From: Taudactylus pleione
Taxonomy: Eukaryota; Chordata; Amphibia; Anura; Myobatrachidae
NCBI GenBank assembly: GCA_031769625.1
Contig: JAUIMM010000694.1
Span: 5,416,501-5,480,500, forward strand
DNA: 64,000 bases
Reading direction: 5' to 3'
Numbering within the stretch: the first letter of the stretch is position 1; each line of letters starts with the position of its first letter. The position numbers and the translations under genes were made by a program. Under the pieces are notes generated by a model that saw only the letters and a list, made by a program, of their open reading frames with translations, was not told where the DNA came from and ran no database searches. Shown in pieces: positions 8,776-19,385 of this stretch.

Positions 8776-11041
8776 ATAGTCTAATAATAATAATACATTT
8801 CTATTTTTAATAATAAAAAAAACATAATCTCTCTTCCATTATTTTTTTTATACCTGAATCAATGCATTGTCTGATGCCCAACCGTTCTTGTCACTCGTAG
8901 GTAAATATAGAAACACAATTCTCCTCCTTGAAAACAATCATTTTTTCATTAACTTGTTGCATTCTTACAGTACAGAACTAAGTGCGCTGTGTATAGCTGT
9001 GAGGACATCAATGTGACAGGCAGCAGAGAGCAGGTCAGAAATGACTGAAATCTACGTTAAAAATATCCGCAATGTCTGCCTCAATTTAATGGGCCTGTGC
9101 CGTTCCGTGTACGCGAGAATCGCAGCGTTCTGCTCTTAAAGAACTTTACATGAAAAGCACATTCTGTTTGATTAAGACAAGAGATTTGACTGGGGGTAAA
9201 CAGTCAGATTGTGGAGCGTAAATGTCTTCTGAAGCGGCAAAAAAAAAAAAGACAAGGAGAGTTCAGCAGCTTCCGCCTCAAACTCCGCGCAGCTCGGAGA
9301 TATAGAGTGACAAAGGCACAGTGACAATGAGACTCACATGGAACGCGGAGACGGGGAATTTCTGTCAGAGATTCACACGCTGCCTCTGACACACAATGTA
9401 GCTAAAGGGTTTACACAGAACCTCAGATTACATTATATCTATTCTATCGTTCTAGCTTATGCCAGCAAGCAGCCTGAACTCTGGAAGAGTAAATAAAACA
9501 AATATAGTCCTGTAATGCACAAGTGATGTTCATATATGTATAAAAGTCCTGTAAATAATCCGTTCTGATCTGATGCCATGGCGTATAAGCAGTTTTGGTG
9601 TCATCACTGCAGTGTTTGTTAGAAAAATGTATATTGGTCTTAATGTAAAGTTGTATGCTACTGCTGCGATCACGCTCGCAGTTATGTGTGTGATAATATG
9701 CTAATCTCTGCCAACGTACTCCCCAGCTGTAATAGCGTGCGAAGGACTGAGCAAATGTTGCTACACCGACTCCCACCTATCTGCTTTGTGTGCAGATCCT
9801 CCGGTGGTTGAGAACACACATCAACGCATCATCAGACGCACATAGACTCCTTGAGTAAGTCCTGGGCTGCGCATATTCTGGGTCAACTTTCTCTCTAAAA
9901 ATAACCTCTGAGAAGGTGATTCTGTGATTGGGACAGCACGCGCACTCCCCTGGAACTCCCATAACGCCCAGGTTTTGCGAACACTTTTAGCCACCTCCCC
10001 AACTTCAGCCAGGAACTACCATGGATCACTGTGGTCTGCTCAGGACTTTGAGATTTTGCGAATGCCGTGTAAAACTACAGCTTGTGCGTGCGCAGGGAAA
10101 CTTTCCTGAGTATATATTTCTTATGCTTTGTTGTTTTCATTTTATAGTATATGTTCTGCCACACTTTAGAATGAGAGATTAACTGGCTCTTCCATCTCTG
10201 CCCATGTGGAGTTTGCAATCTGGGGGGGGATTAAATGCATGAGAAGTTATGTTGGGGAAGGGGGACATAGCAAGGGTCATCATCATCACTACAAAGATCA
10301 ATGCAGGACTCATGCCACCGATCCGTCTTATGGTATTTATGTATATATAGCTTTCTTATATGTATAAAACTATCTTACGTGGTCAGCTGTGTCATTAACC
10401 AATGCTCACCACGCTTGGAGGGGGGGGCGCTCCAGTGTGAGACAAGCTCTGACAATGATGACCTAACATACAGTTCCAAACCTCCACCCAAAAGCCCAAC
10501 ACCACCGGGCAGCTCTATAGCATATGTCAAAAGTCGTGTGTGTGTGTCCCCATGCAAAAACCACATTTGGGGCAGTCAGCAGTACTTTGTAAGCCCATAT
10601 TAAGAAGACCCAGTGGTGAATAATAAATAGTGAAGACACAAGATAGCCTCCTCAAACAACCATTAATCTGTGTCTACTCATCGGTAAGGGTCCCAACATC
10701 AACTCAACTTTAAAAGAAGGAGACCATTCGGGAGACCTGCCAAATTAGGTGTGGAGTATAGAGAGGAGACCAGTTTCCTCCAACCCAAATCCTCAAGGAG
10801 AGTATTAAACAGGGGAAAACAATGTCTGCAGCGAGAAAATAGAGGGGAGTCAAATTCCACCTTAAATTGCTGGCGCGATTTAAGGAGACCATTTTGAAAA
10901 ATCTGTCCAAAGGTGGTTAAGCCATAGGAAAGCCAAAAGTGATCAGAATTAAGCTTGCTCCAATTCGACCTGGTAATGGGGCATCAGGGTGAATGCCAAC
11001 TTGGAAACATTTTACACCTGACTTTTAATCTCTAATCCTTA
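8776..11041. other. Mostly unique non-coding sequence
   Basis: No coding region, array or terminal-repeat pair recognised over about 2.2 kb. There is an A-run at 9239-9250 and a G-run near 10424-10430. Short open frames here have no family motifs and no supporting composition. Confidence 0.5.
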
Positions 11042-11208
11042 TTTTCTACATCAGGGTCCATAGGGTATCCACAGGATACCTTGGGGTATAGGCGATGGCG
11101 GCAGACATCCAGGCACCACAGAGTTAAAAACTTCTCCATCCTCCCAGGATGCACTGGGGTCCCTCTCCTATATCCCGCCCCCGAGCCTCAGGCACTCAGT
11201 TTTCGTCG
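11042..11208 (+). repeat. DIRS left terminal inverted repeat
   Basis: Begins TTCTACATCAGGGTCCATAG. Its inner 125 bp or so (from GGGGTATAGGCGATGGCGG through CGAGCCTCAGGC and a TTTTCGTC end) reappear inverted at 16434-16560. Its outer 45 bp reappear inverted at 16179-16225. Confidence 0.88.
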
Positions 11209-12138
11209 GTGCCTGGCCGAAGTCGGATGCACCGTACAGAGTGGGGGTCTGCAGGCCCCTGAAGTTCTTCAATGCAGCTGTGGCTGCACATCTAACGAGC
11301 AGACAACATGGACAGTCTGTACTGACGTCCATGTCGTCGCTCCTACACCCCGCTGGTACCAGAACGCCGGTACTGATCGGGGATGCTGGTGGGTGACTGG
11401 GGTCACAGCTAGCTGTGGCCCCGGTTGCCCGGACTGTGGCCGGATTTACGGGGGTTCAGGTAAGCGGCAAGGTCCCGCGGTGGGTCCCAGCCGAATAGCA
11501 CAGTCCTTAGTCCCCAGGCAGGGGGCTCCCTGGGGACTGTGCAGTGTGGAACCAGGCTACTGATCCCTGCGCTTTCCACTACCCCCTGGTTCTGAGGACT
11601 GGACAGAAACAGTAAATGTCCAGCGTCCCAGGGGTTAAAGTATGCCAGGGGAGCGCACTTTCCCTGCTAAGCAGCCTGCGCCTCCCCCGCTGCACACGGC
11701 CTCTCCACAAGGTGGTTAGGCATCTGCATGCGCTCCGCCCCCGGACCAGCCCTCCCTCTGCCACATGTATTAAAATGGCCACCGAGGAGCAAACACTGCT
11801 GGAAGCTGTTAACGCGGGCATCGTGGTCTGGGTCCCCCTGCATACCTCTCCTCCGGTGCAAGGTCAGTGTATGCAGCGCTGTTTCCTACCAGGCTGAGGT
11901 CTGGTTAGTTGATGAAGCGCAGATACTGCAGGGTTTTCAATATTCTTCATTGTATGTGACTTTGGGCTAGCGCTGCTGTCTGTTACTTTCACTTTCACAT
12001 ACTGTCAGCTATTTTCCCTATCCCTTTCTTCTTCTCTGCTAACAAGCCCGTGCGGTGTTGCAAGGGAGATTTATACCTCCCTATACAACTTGTTGTGAAG
12101 TGCGATGGTCACATACAGCTCCGGATCACACACTCAGT

Positions 12139-13205
12139 ATGTCTGACAGTGAGCACGATTTCCCCATTCCGCCTAAGTGTACTGTATGCAAGGTACCATT
12201 GGCAGAGGGTGATGGTAACTCTGATGGATTATGTAAGACGTGCCTGCGGTGGCACGGACGATTTCTCTCACTACACCTGTGCAGGAGCTACCATGGGCCT
12301 GTTTTGCTGCAGCACTTACTATCCTGGTGGGCCAGTTAACGACAACCCCTGCATGTCCCCAGATGGGGGTCTCACAGCACCCCTATGCAGGAGTTTCCTA
12401 AACAGTTAATCGTACCTCAGAGTTTCCCGTTGTCGCCCCCTCAGGTCATCCATGAACCTGTGTGGGCTAATTCACTGTCTACCTCAGTACAACAGCTATC
12501 AGAGGTGTTACAGGGCGAGTCGTCTGTGCGGGCGCAGAAGCGTCTGCTGCAACCTCATCAAGATCAGGATGCTGTGACGACAGATGATGGCTCATTCGTG
12601 CGGTGCGCACGGCCTTGGTTACTGAGCATGGCGCTCCTCCTGTAGCTAAATCAAAATATGCCTTTTTCAAGGATATTAAAAGTGATACTACAGTGTTTCC
12701 CCTATCTGATCAGCTAGTGGATCATTTAGAGGAGGCGTGGAAAATGCCGGGTAAGCGTTACCAGCCCCCTAGACGGTTTGCGGTGGCATACCCTTTTGCA
12801 GATAATTATTTTGCAAAATGTAATAACCCGCCACAAGTGAATTTACACGTCTAGTAAAGAGTGCTACGTTGCCTATGCCCTCTATGTCCTCCTTAAAGGA
12901 TCCAACAGATCGCAGGGTAGAAATATTCCCTTGCAGGGGGCGTGTCCAGGCCGGCTTTGACCGTGTGCTGGGTGGCAAGAGCTATGGAGCACTGGGCTGA
13001 TACGGAGGCATCCCTGGACCCAGACTCGTCACCTGAACATGTGGAGTTGGTGGGTAATTTAAGGGACTCAGCTACCTACATTAATGAGGCAGCTTTAGAT
13101 ATGGGCCTCATGGCGTCCAAGATCTCCTCGGCAGCAGTGGCTGCTCGTCGTATCCTGTGGCTGCGTTCTTGGAAGGCGGATGCTGATTCCAAAAAGGGCC
13201 TATAG
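12139..13205 (+). pseudogene. DIRS gag-like region, frameshifted
   Basis: The first candidate start is the ATG at 12139 (MSDSEHDFPIPPKCTVC). It is followed by a CxxC...CxxC pattern (CTVC and CKTC) that resembles a small zinc-binding unit. Frames then change. A second piece around 12640-12830 reads KYAFFKDIKSDTTVF and LVDHLEEAWKMPGKRY. A third, at 12942-13205, reads HWADTEASLDPDSSPEH and EAALDMGLMASKISSAAVAA. The position before reverse transcriptase and the composition fit a DIRS gag, the presumed nucleic-acid-binding structural protein. At least two frameshifts and several stops separate the pieces. The assignment as gag is by position and general resemblance rather than a single diagnostic motif. 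Confidence 0.65.
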
Positions 13206-13437
13206 AACGCAGAACAGACCCAGGGTACAGTCCTTTCCTAGGAGGACTGCTGCCAAGAAACCTGCAAAGCCCAGGACGCAGGCCTGGAGTACCAGACGTC
13301 CCACTCCCAAGTCCGATGACAAACCTTCGGCCTGACGGGACGGGCCTCTCTTTGGGGGACCTCAAAGTGGGAGGCAGACTTCTGAAATTCGCCCAAAAAG
13401 CTGGTGTCTGACCACTTCAGACACATGGGTCTGAGAA

Positions 13438-14379
13438 GTGGTCTCTCAGGGGTACGCCCTCTCCTTCCGCAGGAGGCCTCCCCGCCGGTTTTTCACCACA
13501 GGCCTTCCGTCCAATCAGGACAAGGCCCAGGAACTCAAGAAGGTAATGCACTCGATGCTCCAGAATGGAGTTATAGTGCCAGTTCCTTTGTCTCAGAAGG
13601 GATTGGGATATTACTCCAATCTTTTTCTGGTGCAGAAACCCAATGGGTCCTACCGGCCAATACTCAACCTCAAATCCCTCAACAAATGTCTGAGGGTTCC
13701 TCGGTTCAGGATGGAGACCCTGCGTTCCATTATTTTAGCAGTGGAACCTGGGGATTTCATGGTGTCGCTGGATATTCAGGATGCTTACCTGCATATCCCT
13801 ATTGTCCCAGCACACCTGTGCTTCCTCAGATTTGCACTGGTCAAGGACCACTTCCAGTTTCAGGCTCTGCCCTTCGGTTTGGCTACAGCACCTCGGGTGT
13901 TCACCAAAGTTATGGCCGTTATGGCAGCTCACCTGCGGTTGCAGGGAGTCCGCCTGTTACCTTATCTAGACGATCTCCTGTTACTGGCGGAGTCCTCAGA
14001 GAAACTTCAGCGCCATCTGCAACTAACAGTCTCTGTATTGCAGTCTCGCGGCTGGCTGATAAATTGGAAGAAGTCCTCCCTGGTACTATCTCAGAGGATG
14101 CTGCATCTAGGAGCTCTGTGGGATTACCAACATCAGAGGATCTTGGTGACGGGAGAAAAGATCTCTGCGTTACAGGCAAAGGTCCGTCTTTGCCTGCAGA
14201 GTCGCCGGGTGTCTATTCACTCGGCAATGAGGTTACTGGGACCCATGGTATCCATGTTCGACATGATGGAGGTTGCCCAGTTTTACTCGAGACCTCTGCA
14301 GAAGCTGATCCTCTCCAGATGGAATGAGTCGCCCCAAAGGATAAAGACACAGACTATGGTGCTTTCCCCGGAGGTGTGA
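13438..14379 (+). pseudogene. DIRS reverse transcriptase domain
   Basis: A continuous 313-codon frame with the reverse transcriptase blocks in order: FLVQKPNGSYRPILNLKSLN (blocks 1-2), FMVSLDIQDAYLHIPI (first catalytic Asp), FQALPFGLATAPRVFTK (block 4), and LLPYLDDLLLLAESSE, which carries the YLDD active site near residue 180. LINWKKSSLVLSQRMLHLGA follows (blocks 6-7). The first ATG is not necessarily the native start, because the domain would normally continue directly from upstream sequence. The frame ends at a TGA near 14377, before RNase H, where an intact copy would read on. The enzyme copies element RNA to DNA. All core residues visible here look intact even though the polyprotein is broken. 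Confidence 0.92.
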
Positions 14380-14790
14380 TTATCTCTGGCCTGGTGGCTA
14401 CAGACGGTTCACCTGAACAAGTTTCCCCTTTTGGATCGCAGACTGGGCCCTTCTGACGATGAATGCCAGTCTCCGGGGCTGGGGAGCGGTGATGGGTCCA
14501 CACTTCTTTCAGGGAAGGTGGACATCGGTAGAAGCTGCTCTTCCAATAAACATATTGGAACTGCGGGCAGTATTCAAGGCTCTCCAGCAAGCAAGACAGG
14601 TCTTGAAGGGAAAACTTTTGCAGGTACAGTCGGACAACGCCACCACGGTGGCATACATAAACCGCCAAGGAGGGACTCGCAGTCAGGCGGCTCTGACAGA
14701 GGTGTCCCGCATTCTAGTATGGGCGGAAAAGCATCTCACCGCAATATCAACAGCTACTGGTGAACAAGTGAGGCCTTCCAGAGATAGATC
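14380..14790 (+). pseudogene. DIRS RNase H domain, catalytic Asp changed
   Basis: Downstream of the reverse transcriptase stop, the sequence reads AWWLQTVHLNKFPLLDRR. It then changes frame to MNASLRGWGAVMGPHFFQGR, ILELRAVFKALQQAR and VQSDNATTVAYINRQGG. These are the RNase H blocks around the first Asp, the Glu and the second Asp. In relatives the first block reads T-D-A-S-L; here it is M-N-A-S-L, so the first catalytic Asp appears replaced by Asn. Removal of the RNA strand by this copy would be lost even without the frameshift. Confidence 0.83.
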
Positions 14791-14987
14791 TCCATGGCCT
14801 CACAACACGACAACAAACTGCCGATGTTCGGGTCAAGAACAAGAGACGCAAAGGCTTGTCTAGTGGCTGCTCTGGCGTTCAAGTGGACCTTCCAGTATGC
14901 GTACCTCTTCCCTCCATTCTCCCTTCTTCCTCGAGTGATACGCAAATTCATGCAAGAAGGCGGCATGCTACTGCTGATTGATCCAGC

Positions 14988-16159
14988 GTGGCCCAGGCGG
15001 CACTGCTACACGGATCTTTAGGGTCTCTCAGTGGGCACTCCGCTGTTGTTGCCTCAACGTCAGGACCTGCTGTCTCAGGGTCCTTGCCTTCATCCGGACC
15101 TGAGTCGGCTGTCTTTGACGGCGGGGCTATTGAGACTGCCCTCTTGAGGTCCAGAAGTTTCTCTGTGGTCAACACCATGCTGAGAGCTTGGAAGCCTTCA
15201 TCTGCCAACATCTACCATAGAGTGTGGCGGACTTTCTTCCAGTGGTATCGCACTAGAGGTTATGCTCCTCAGGTGTTCAGATTGTCCAGGGTTCTGGCCT
15301 TCCTACAGGCGGGTTTAGACCAGGGTCTTCGCCTAGCTTCCCTGAAGGTACAGGCGTCTGCACTTTCAGTGTGGTTTCATCGTAGGATTGTTATGCTTCC
15401 TGATGTCCGCACCTGTATGCAAGGGGTGCTTCTTATTCAGCCTCCCTTTGTTCCACCTGTGGCACCATGGGATCTGGCTGTGGTCTTGAAGACTCTTCAA
15501 GGACCGCCATTTGAACCACTGGGCTCAGTGGATTTGAAATGGCTACCCATTCAGACTGTATTCCTACTGCCTATTGCTTCGGTCAGAAGGGTTTCAGAAT
15601 TTGGAGCTCTCTCTCATGCAGACCTACATTACTAATTTTTCATAGACACAGGGCTGTGCTGCGCACTCGTCCTGGGTTTCTTCCAAAGGTGGTATCTAGT
15701 TTCCATATCAACGAGGAAATTATTGTACCATAGTTTACTTCACTGGACCTTTCGGTTGGGAAGGCCACCTTGGCTGTGGTGCGGGCTTTGAAAATCTATG
15801 TGGACCGCACTTCTGTCTATAGGAAGTCAGACTCTTTGTTTGTCCTTTATGGCTTCCATAAAAGAGGTTGGCCTGCCACTAAACAAACATTGGCAGGATG
15901 GATTCGACTGGCTATCTCTGAAGCTTTTGCTCACGAGGGCCTTCCAGTTCCATCTTCTGTTAAGGCTCATTCCACTAGGTCTGTGGGTCCTTCGTGGGCA
16001 GCTCGATGTGGCGCCTCAGCTGTTCAGCTTTGTAAGGCGGCCACGTGGTCATCTGTCCATACTTTCGTACGGTATTATGCTTTTGATACCTACGCCTCTC
16101 AGGATGCTTCCTTTGGGCGACGGATTCTCCTCTCAGCACAGGAGCGTCCCCACCCTTGA
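14988..16159 (+). pseudogene. DIRS tyrosine recombinase, two frames
   Basis: The N-terminal part (14988-15635) contains AWKPSSANIYHRVWRTFFQW and YAPQVFRLSRVLAFLQAGLD, the helical DNA-binding domain. It ends with SVRRVSEFGALSHADL, which holds the first catalytic Arg. After a frameshift the catalytic part continues at 15770-16159 with the HSTRS box (His-x-x-Arg), CKAATWSSVHTFVRYYAFDT (candidate nucleophilic Tyr) and a short basic tail. In this superfamily the enzyme recombines the circular cDNA into the chromosome, which replaces an integrase. All four signature residues are still readable, but split across frames. The stop at 15636 and the shift between the two pieces make this a pseudogene. 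Confidence 0.88.
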
Positions 16160-16178
16160 AGGATACTGCTTTGGGACA

Positions 16179-16310
16179 TCCCCAAGGTATCCTGTGGATA
16201 CCCTATGGACCCTGATGTAGAAAATATGAGATATGGTATGAACTTACCTTTGTTATCTCTATTTCTACGAAGTCCATAGGGTTCCACAGGACTACCGCCC
16301 TGTCGCACCT
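16179..16310. repeat. DIRS internal complementary region
   Basis: The first half (16179-16225) is the exact reverse complement of the left outer end, from CCAAGGTATCCTGTGG to GATGTAGAAAA. The second half (16226-16310) is the near-perfect reverse complement of the right outer end at 16560-16632 (ATGAGATATGGTA, ACTTACCTTTGTTATCTC). The join point, TAGAAA|ATATGAG, therefore mirrors the two element termini placed end to end. Confidence 0.87.
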
Positions 16311-16433
16311 GTACTGCAGATGGGCTGTGGTTCTGGTCACCGGTTTTTCCGTCTCCCTCTGGTGAGAATGTGATTCTTGTGTGTTCCAGACTTTCTTCTC
16401 TCTCTCTTTATCCTCCTCCGGCCTATGGCTTGT

Positions 16434-16632
16434 GACGAAACTGAGAGCCTGAGGCTCGGGGGCGGGGTATAGGAGAGGGACTCCAGTGCATCCTGGGAGG
16501 ATGGAGAAGTTTTTAACTCTGTGGTGCCTGGATGTCTGCCGCCATCGCCTATACCCCAAGGTATCCTGTGGAACCCTATGGACTTCGTAGAAATAGAGAT
16601 AACAAAGGTAAGTTCTTACCATATCTCATATA
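16434..16632 (-). repeat. DIRS right terminal inverted repeat
   Basis: Inverted copy of the left repeat (GACGAAACTGAG, GCCTGAGGCTCGGG, CCTATACCCCAAGGTATCC), followed by an outer part ending near CATATCTCATAT. The outer tip differs from the left tip, which is usual for DIRS elements, and is matched instead by the second half of the internal complementary region. Confidence 0.85.
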
Positions 16633-16856
16633 TTTTTTCTATCTGCAGTACGACACTACAGGGCTGTCCAGTTAGTGGCACACGGAGGTTTATAGAAATA
16701 CATATGTGAAAGTTGGGGGCTCGTGACGTCATCGGATGCTGTATCTTACTTGTTCCATGGTTCTGCATTTCATAGTGTCTCTTTAAAGATTGCTAAATCT
16801 ATATGGTTTGATACTGAGCTGGGTGGTTATTTTATGGTATGTTAAGGTGGGAATCT
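16633..16856. other. Unassigned spacer
   Basis: No feature recognised between the DIRS right end and the TAACCC-rich element. Confidence 0.45.
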
Positions 16857-16984
16857 GTATGATATCCCGGCTGCCGCATGGCCGGGAGTTCGAATCCCAG
16901 CAGTGGCAGCCCGACAAACCAGCAGAGCCCGGCAGAGGAAGCCCGACAGCGCTGGAAATCCCGATCGTCCTAAGGTAAGTATCT

Positions 16985-17230
16985 ACTAACCTAACCCCCC
17001 TAACCCTTCTTAGGGGAGCCTAACCCTAACCTCCCCCCCTGTGCCTAACCCTAATCCCCCCTCTAAGTGCCTAACCCTAACCCCCCCTTCCCCGCTGCCT
17101 AACCCTAAGTCCCCCGGGGGGGTGCCTAACCCTAAGTCCCCCCCGGGGGTGCCTAACCCTCCCTCCCCTTAGCCTAACCCTCCCGGGGGGTGCCTAACCC
17201 TAAATCACCCCCGGGTGCTCTAAACCTAAC
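16985..17230 (+). repeat. CCTAACCCTAA-rich degenerate tandem repeat
   Basis: About ten occurrences of CCTAACCCTAA or a close variant, separated by C- or G-rich spacers (CCCCCCGGGGGGTG), with a repeat step of roughly 22-35 bp. It contains the vertebrate telomere hexamer but is not an uninterrupted hexamer array. Confidence 0.8.
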
Positions 17231-17768
17231 CCTCCCCCCCGCGGCTGTCCGCTCGCGGTGCCCGGCATCCCTCCGATCGGGATGCCGGGCACCTGTCCCC
17301 CGGCGTCTAGGATAATGACAGGCGTCTAGACAGGGGCGGATTGGGCCGCCGGGACAGCGGGAAGGTTCCCGCTGGGCCGGTCCCATTCTCCCCCCTGCAG
17401 GGCCAGTTCACATTACCTTGCAGGCCGGCTCACACTGCCTGCCGGCCCGGGCTCGCGGCTGTGCTTCCGGAATTTGCGTTCCAGTCTAGAGCGCATGCCG
17501 GAAGCTTCAGCCTTCCTGCCCGCCTCGCTGGACTATTGAGCGGCCAGCGCAGCGGCTCCCCTTCACCCGCGGCGGCATCAGCAACAGCGCCTGGAGCCGG
17601 GTGACATCAGCAAGAGATGAGGTGGCAGCCACGGTGCAGTGCAGCAGAAGCACCTCACACATCGCTCCCATAGACAGTACTGTGCCCTCATGCTGCACCG
17701 AGCATCACCCTCCCCTCACTGCATAGTATATTTACTCTGCCTCCATGCTGGGGTCTATTGTTCGGGAG

Positions 17769-17771
<3 letters not shown>

Positions 17772-17807
<36 letters not shown>

Positions 17808-17830
17808 ATATATGCATGTGTGTGTATATA

Positions 17831-17865
<35 letters not shown>

Positions 17866-17932
17866 TATGTGTGTGTGTGCATGTATGTGTATATATGCAT
17901 GCATAGATATAGATATATATGTGTGTGTGTGC

Positions 17933-17983
<51 letters not shown>

Positions 17984-18030
17984 TGTGTGTGTATATATAC
18001 TATATGTATGTATGTATATATATATATATT

Positions 18031-18065
<35 letters not shown>

Positions 18066-18074
18066 ATGTATGTG

Positions 18075-18112
<38 letters not shown>
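17772..18112. repeat. (TA)n/(TG)n compound microsatellite
   Basis: Long alternating TA tracts interrupted by TGTGTGTG and GCATG blocks, about 340 bp in total. Open frames through it (repeating Tyr-Ile) are an artefact of the dinucleotide repeat. Such tracts are prone to cruciform formation and slippage. Confidence 0.95.
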
Positions 18113-18114
<2 letters not shown>

Positions 18115-18280
18115 CACATGGTATACTGATGGCCCGGCACTCTGTAAACCCCAAGCGGGGTATGTACCTTGCTCCAGGTGCCCTCACAGGTGGAGCTCAC
18201 TCCCCTTAATGCAAACAGCAAAAGATCAGCGGCACTCAGGAGTCTTCTATATTGGTGAAAAAGGTGTCTTTATTTCGACG

Positions 18281-18352
18281 TTTCGGGGTTAGGTGACCCC
18301 GTCTTCAGGAACACGTGTGTGTTCCTGAAGACGGGGTCACCTAACCCCGAAA
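18281..18352. other. 34-bp-arm palindrome of two hammerhead-like motifs, head to head
   Basis: The arms 18281-18314 and 18319-18352 are perfect reverse complements around GTGT. Each arm reads CTGAAGAC, then GGGG...CCCC, then GAAA. That is the CUGANGA core, helix II and GAAA of a hammerhead ribozyme, with one extra base after the core. The minus-strand copy continues with CGTCG, as other Penelope-type motifs do. The plus-strand copy diverges right after GAAA. Confidence 0.65.
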
Positions 18353-18570
18353 GGGGGTTGGAGGATCAATCCCGCCCCCTTAACAAACCACACCCCCTCA
18401 AAAGACCCCGCCTCCATTTGGGCTGCTTCCAGATATTTCCCGGGCTGGTTTTCCATCCCAATCCGCCCCTGTGTCTAGATATAGACGCCCGGCATTTCAC
18501 CCTCGCCGGGATATGACAGTCGGGAAACCGTCTGCCGGTATTAAGGCAGCCGGCTTCCCGATTGTATACC

Positions 18571-18881
18571 ATTTAGGTGTACCTAAGAGACTGGGCTATC
18601 CAGTATAATACAGTAGATGCTTTGGAAGTGAGTGATGCTTAAACAATACCTCTCCCCTATACACAGCAAAGACAGATATTTTCTAATCTTAACCTGTATT
18701 CATTGGGATGTAAACTGTCAAAAAGAAAAAGAAAAAAACTAAAAAGCAGCCTGAATAATAGAAGGAAACTCCAGTTTGTTTGTTAGATTGTAACAATAGT
18801 AAATTGGGGAATAAATGACGATTTCTCATTGGTGCACTGGATCCACATCCTGAGGCTCACTTAATGTTATTTACAGATATA
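18571..18881. other. Unassigned sequence
   Basis: AT-rich, with no recognised gene or repeat. Confidence 0.45.
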
Positions 18882-19385
18882 GGGCCTGATTCATTACAAA
18901 TCGCAACTGCGATTACGCACGCAGACAGGCGATTGTAACGTTCTGCGCATGTGTATGCATCGAGTGCGCAAAGGTCTCATTGTGATCGCAGACCCATCGC
19001 AGAGTGATTGTCAGGAAATTAGCGTTTTGAGGTGGTGACGGGGGTTGGTCGGCGAAATGCAGGCGTGTCAGTGCGTTTGAACACCGTTACAGGGGCACGC
19101 ATAAATTAGCCACTGCGATGGCATACACAGCTTGTGCTCCCACTACGGGCTACGAGGTTAGCAATTTCTGAGACAGGTCTGACCTTGTGCCATAGTGAGT
19201 GAGGCTCTGATGGTACTCCATATTACCGATGGTTTTCCTGTTTTGCTAAGTATTACAGATGTGAGTAAGGGCATGTGGGCATTCTTATGTTAGGCTGATA
19301 CGGAATTGTGATTGCAACCATTAGCATATTTTCGCAGTGGGTCTGAGTGCCTAATCGCAGCTGGGATCCATAATGAATCCGGCCC
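18882..19385 (+). mobile_element. GGGCCTGATTCATTAC-ended element (family B), single internal unit
   Basis: The left end GGGCCTGATTCATTAC and the right end TAATGAATCCGGCCC form an inverted repeat of about 16 bp. Read on the minus strand, the interior contains ACCATCGGTAATATGGAGTA, followed by AGCCTCACTCAC and CAGAAATTGCTAACCTC. This corresponds to one unit of the 111-bp array in the family member at 35681-38063, so it represents the unexpanded form of that element. No protein and no clear target duplication. Confidence 0.8.

Larger units (their letters stand above)
11042..16632 (+). mobile_element. DIRS-type retrotransposon, full architecture, degenerate genes
   Basis: A 5.6-kb element whose gene order is gag, reverse transcriptase, RNase H, then tyrosine recombinase. 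It has no LTRs, no integrase and no obvious target duplication. The ends are inverted repeats (11042-11208 and 16434-16632), and an internal complementary region (16179-16310) is complementary to both outer ends joined together. That combination defines DIRS elements, which integrate a circular intermediate by recombinase. All reading frames carry frameshifts or stops, so the copy is non-autonomous, but the terminal structure is still readable. Confidence 0.93.
17331..18471. mobile_element. hAT-type non-autonomous element
   Basis: The terminal inverted repeats are CAGGGGCGGATTGGG and CCCAATCCGCCCCTG. Flanking 8-bp sequences CGTCTAGA (17323-17330) and TGTCTAGA (18472-18479) match at 7 of 8 positions, as expected for hAT insertion. 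The cargo includes GC-rich sequence, a TA/TG microsatellite and a palindrome of hammerhead-like motifs. No hAT transposase (DDE or RW motifs) is visible. Confidence 0.82.
16857..18570 (+). mobile_element. TAACCC-rich inverted-repeat element, interrupted by a hAT insertion
   Basis: The left end GTATGATATCCCGGCTGCCG and the right end (reverse complement GGTATACAATCGGGAAGCCG) form an imperfect inverted repeat. The interior has a CCTAACCCTAA-rich block and a second pair, GACAGGCGTCTAGA and TCTAGATATAGACGCC, that is split by the hAT-type insertion 17331-18471. Without the insertion it would be about 570 bp, like the relative at 61763-62290. No transposase seen. Confidence 0.7.

Noticed and set aside
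11579..11970. Short overlapping frames upstream of DIRS gag as a host gene
   Set aside because: They lie inside the DIRS element between the left terminal repeat and gag, on both strands, without motifs.
16880..16900. tRNA-like B box (AGTTCGAATCCC), possible tRNA-derived SINE
   Set aside because: The related element at 61763 has GGTTGGAATCCC at this place, no A box lies at the right distance, and there is no cloverleaf. It is part of the TAACCC-element terminus.
16985..17230. True interstitial telomere array
   Set aside because: Hexamers are interrupted by C- or G-rich spacers, and the same block occurs inside several copies of one inverted-repeat element.
17639..18292. Tyr/Ile-repeat proteins on both strands
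   Set aside because: Translation of a TA/TG microsatellite.
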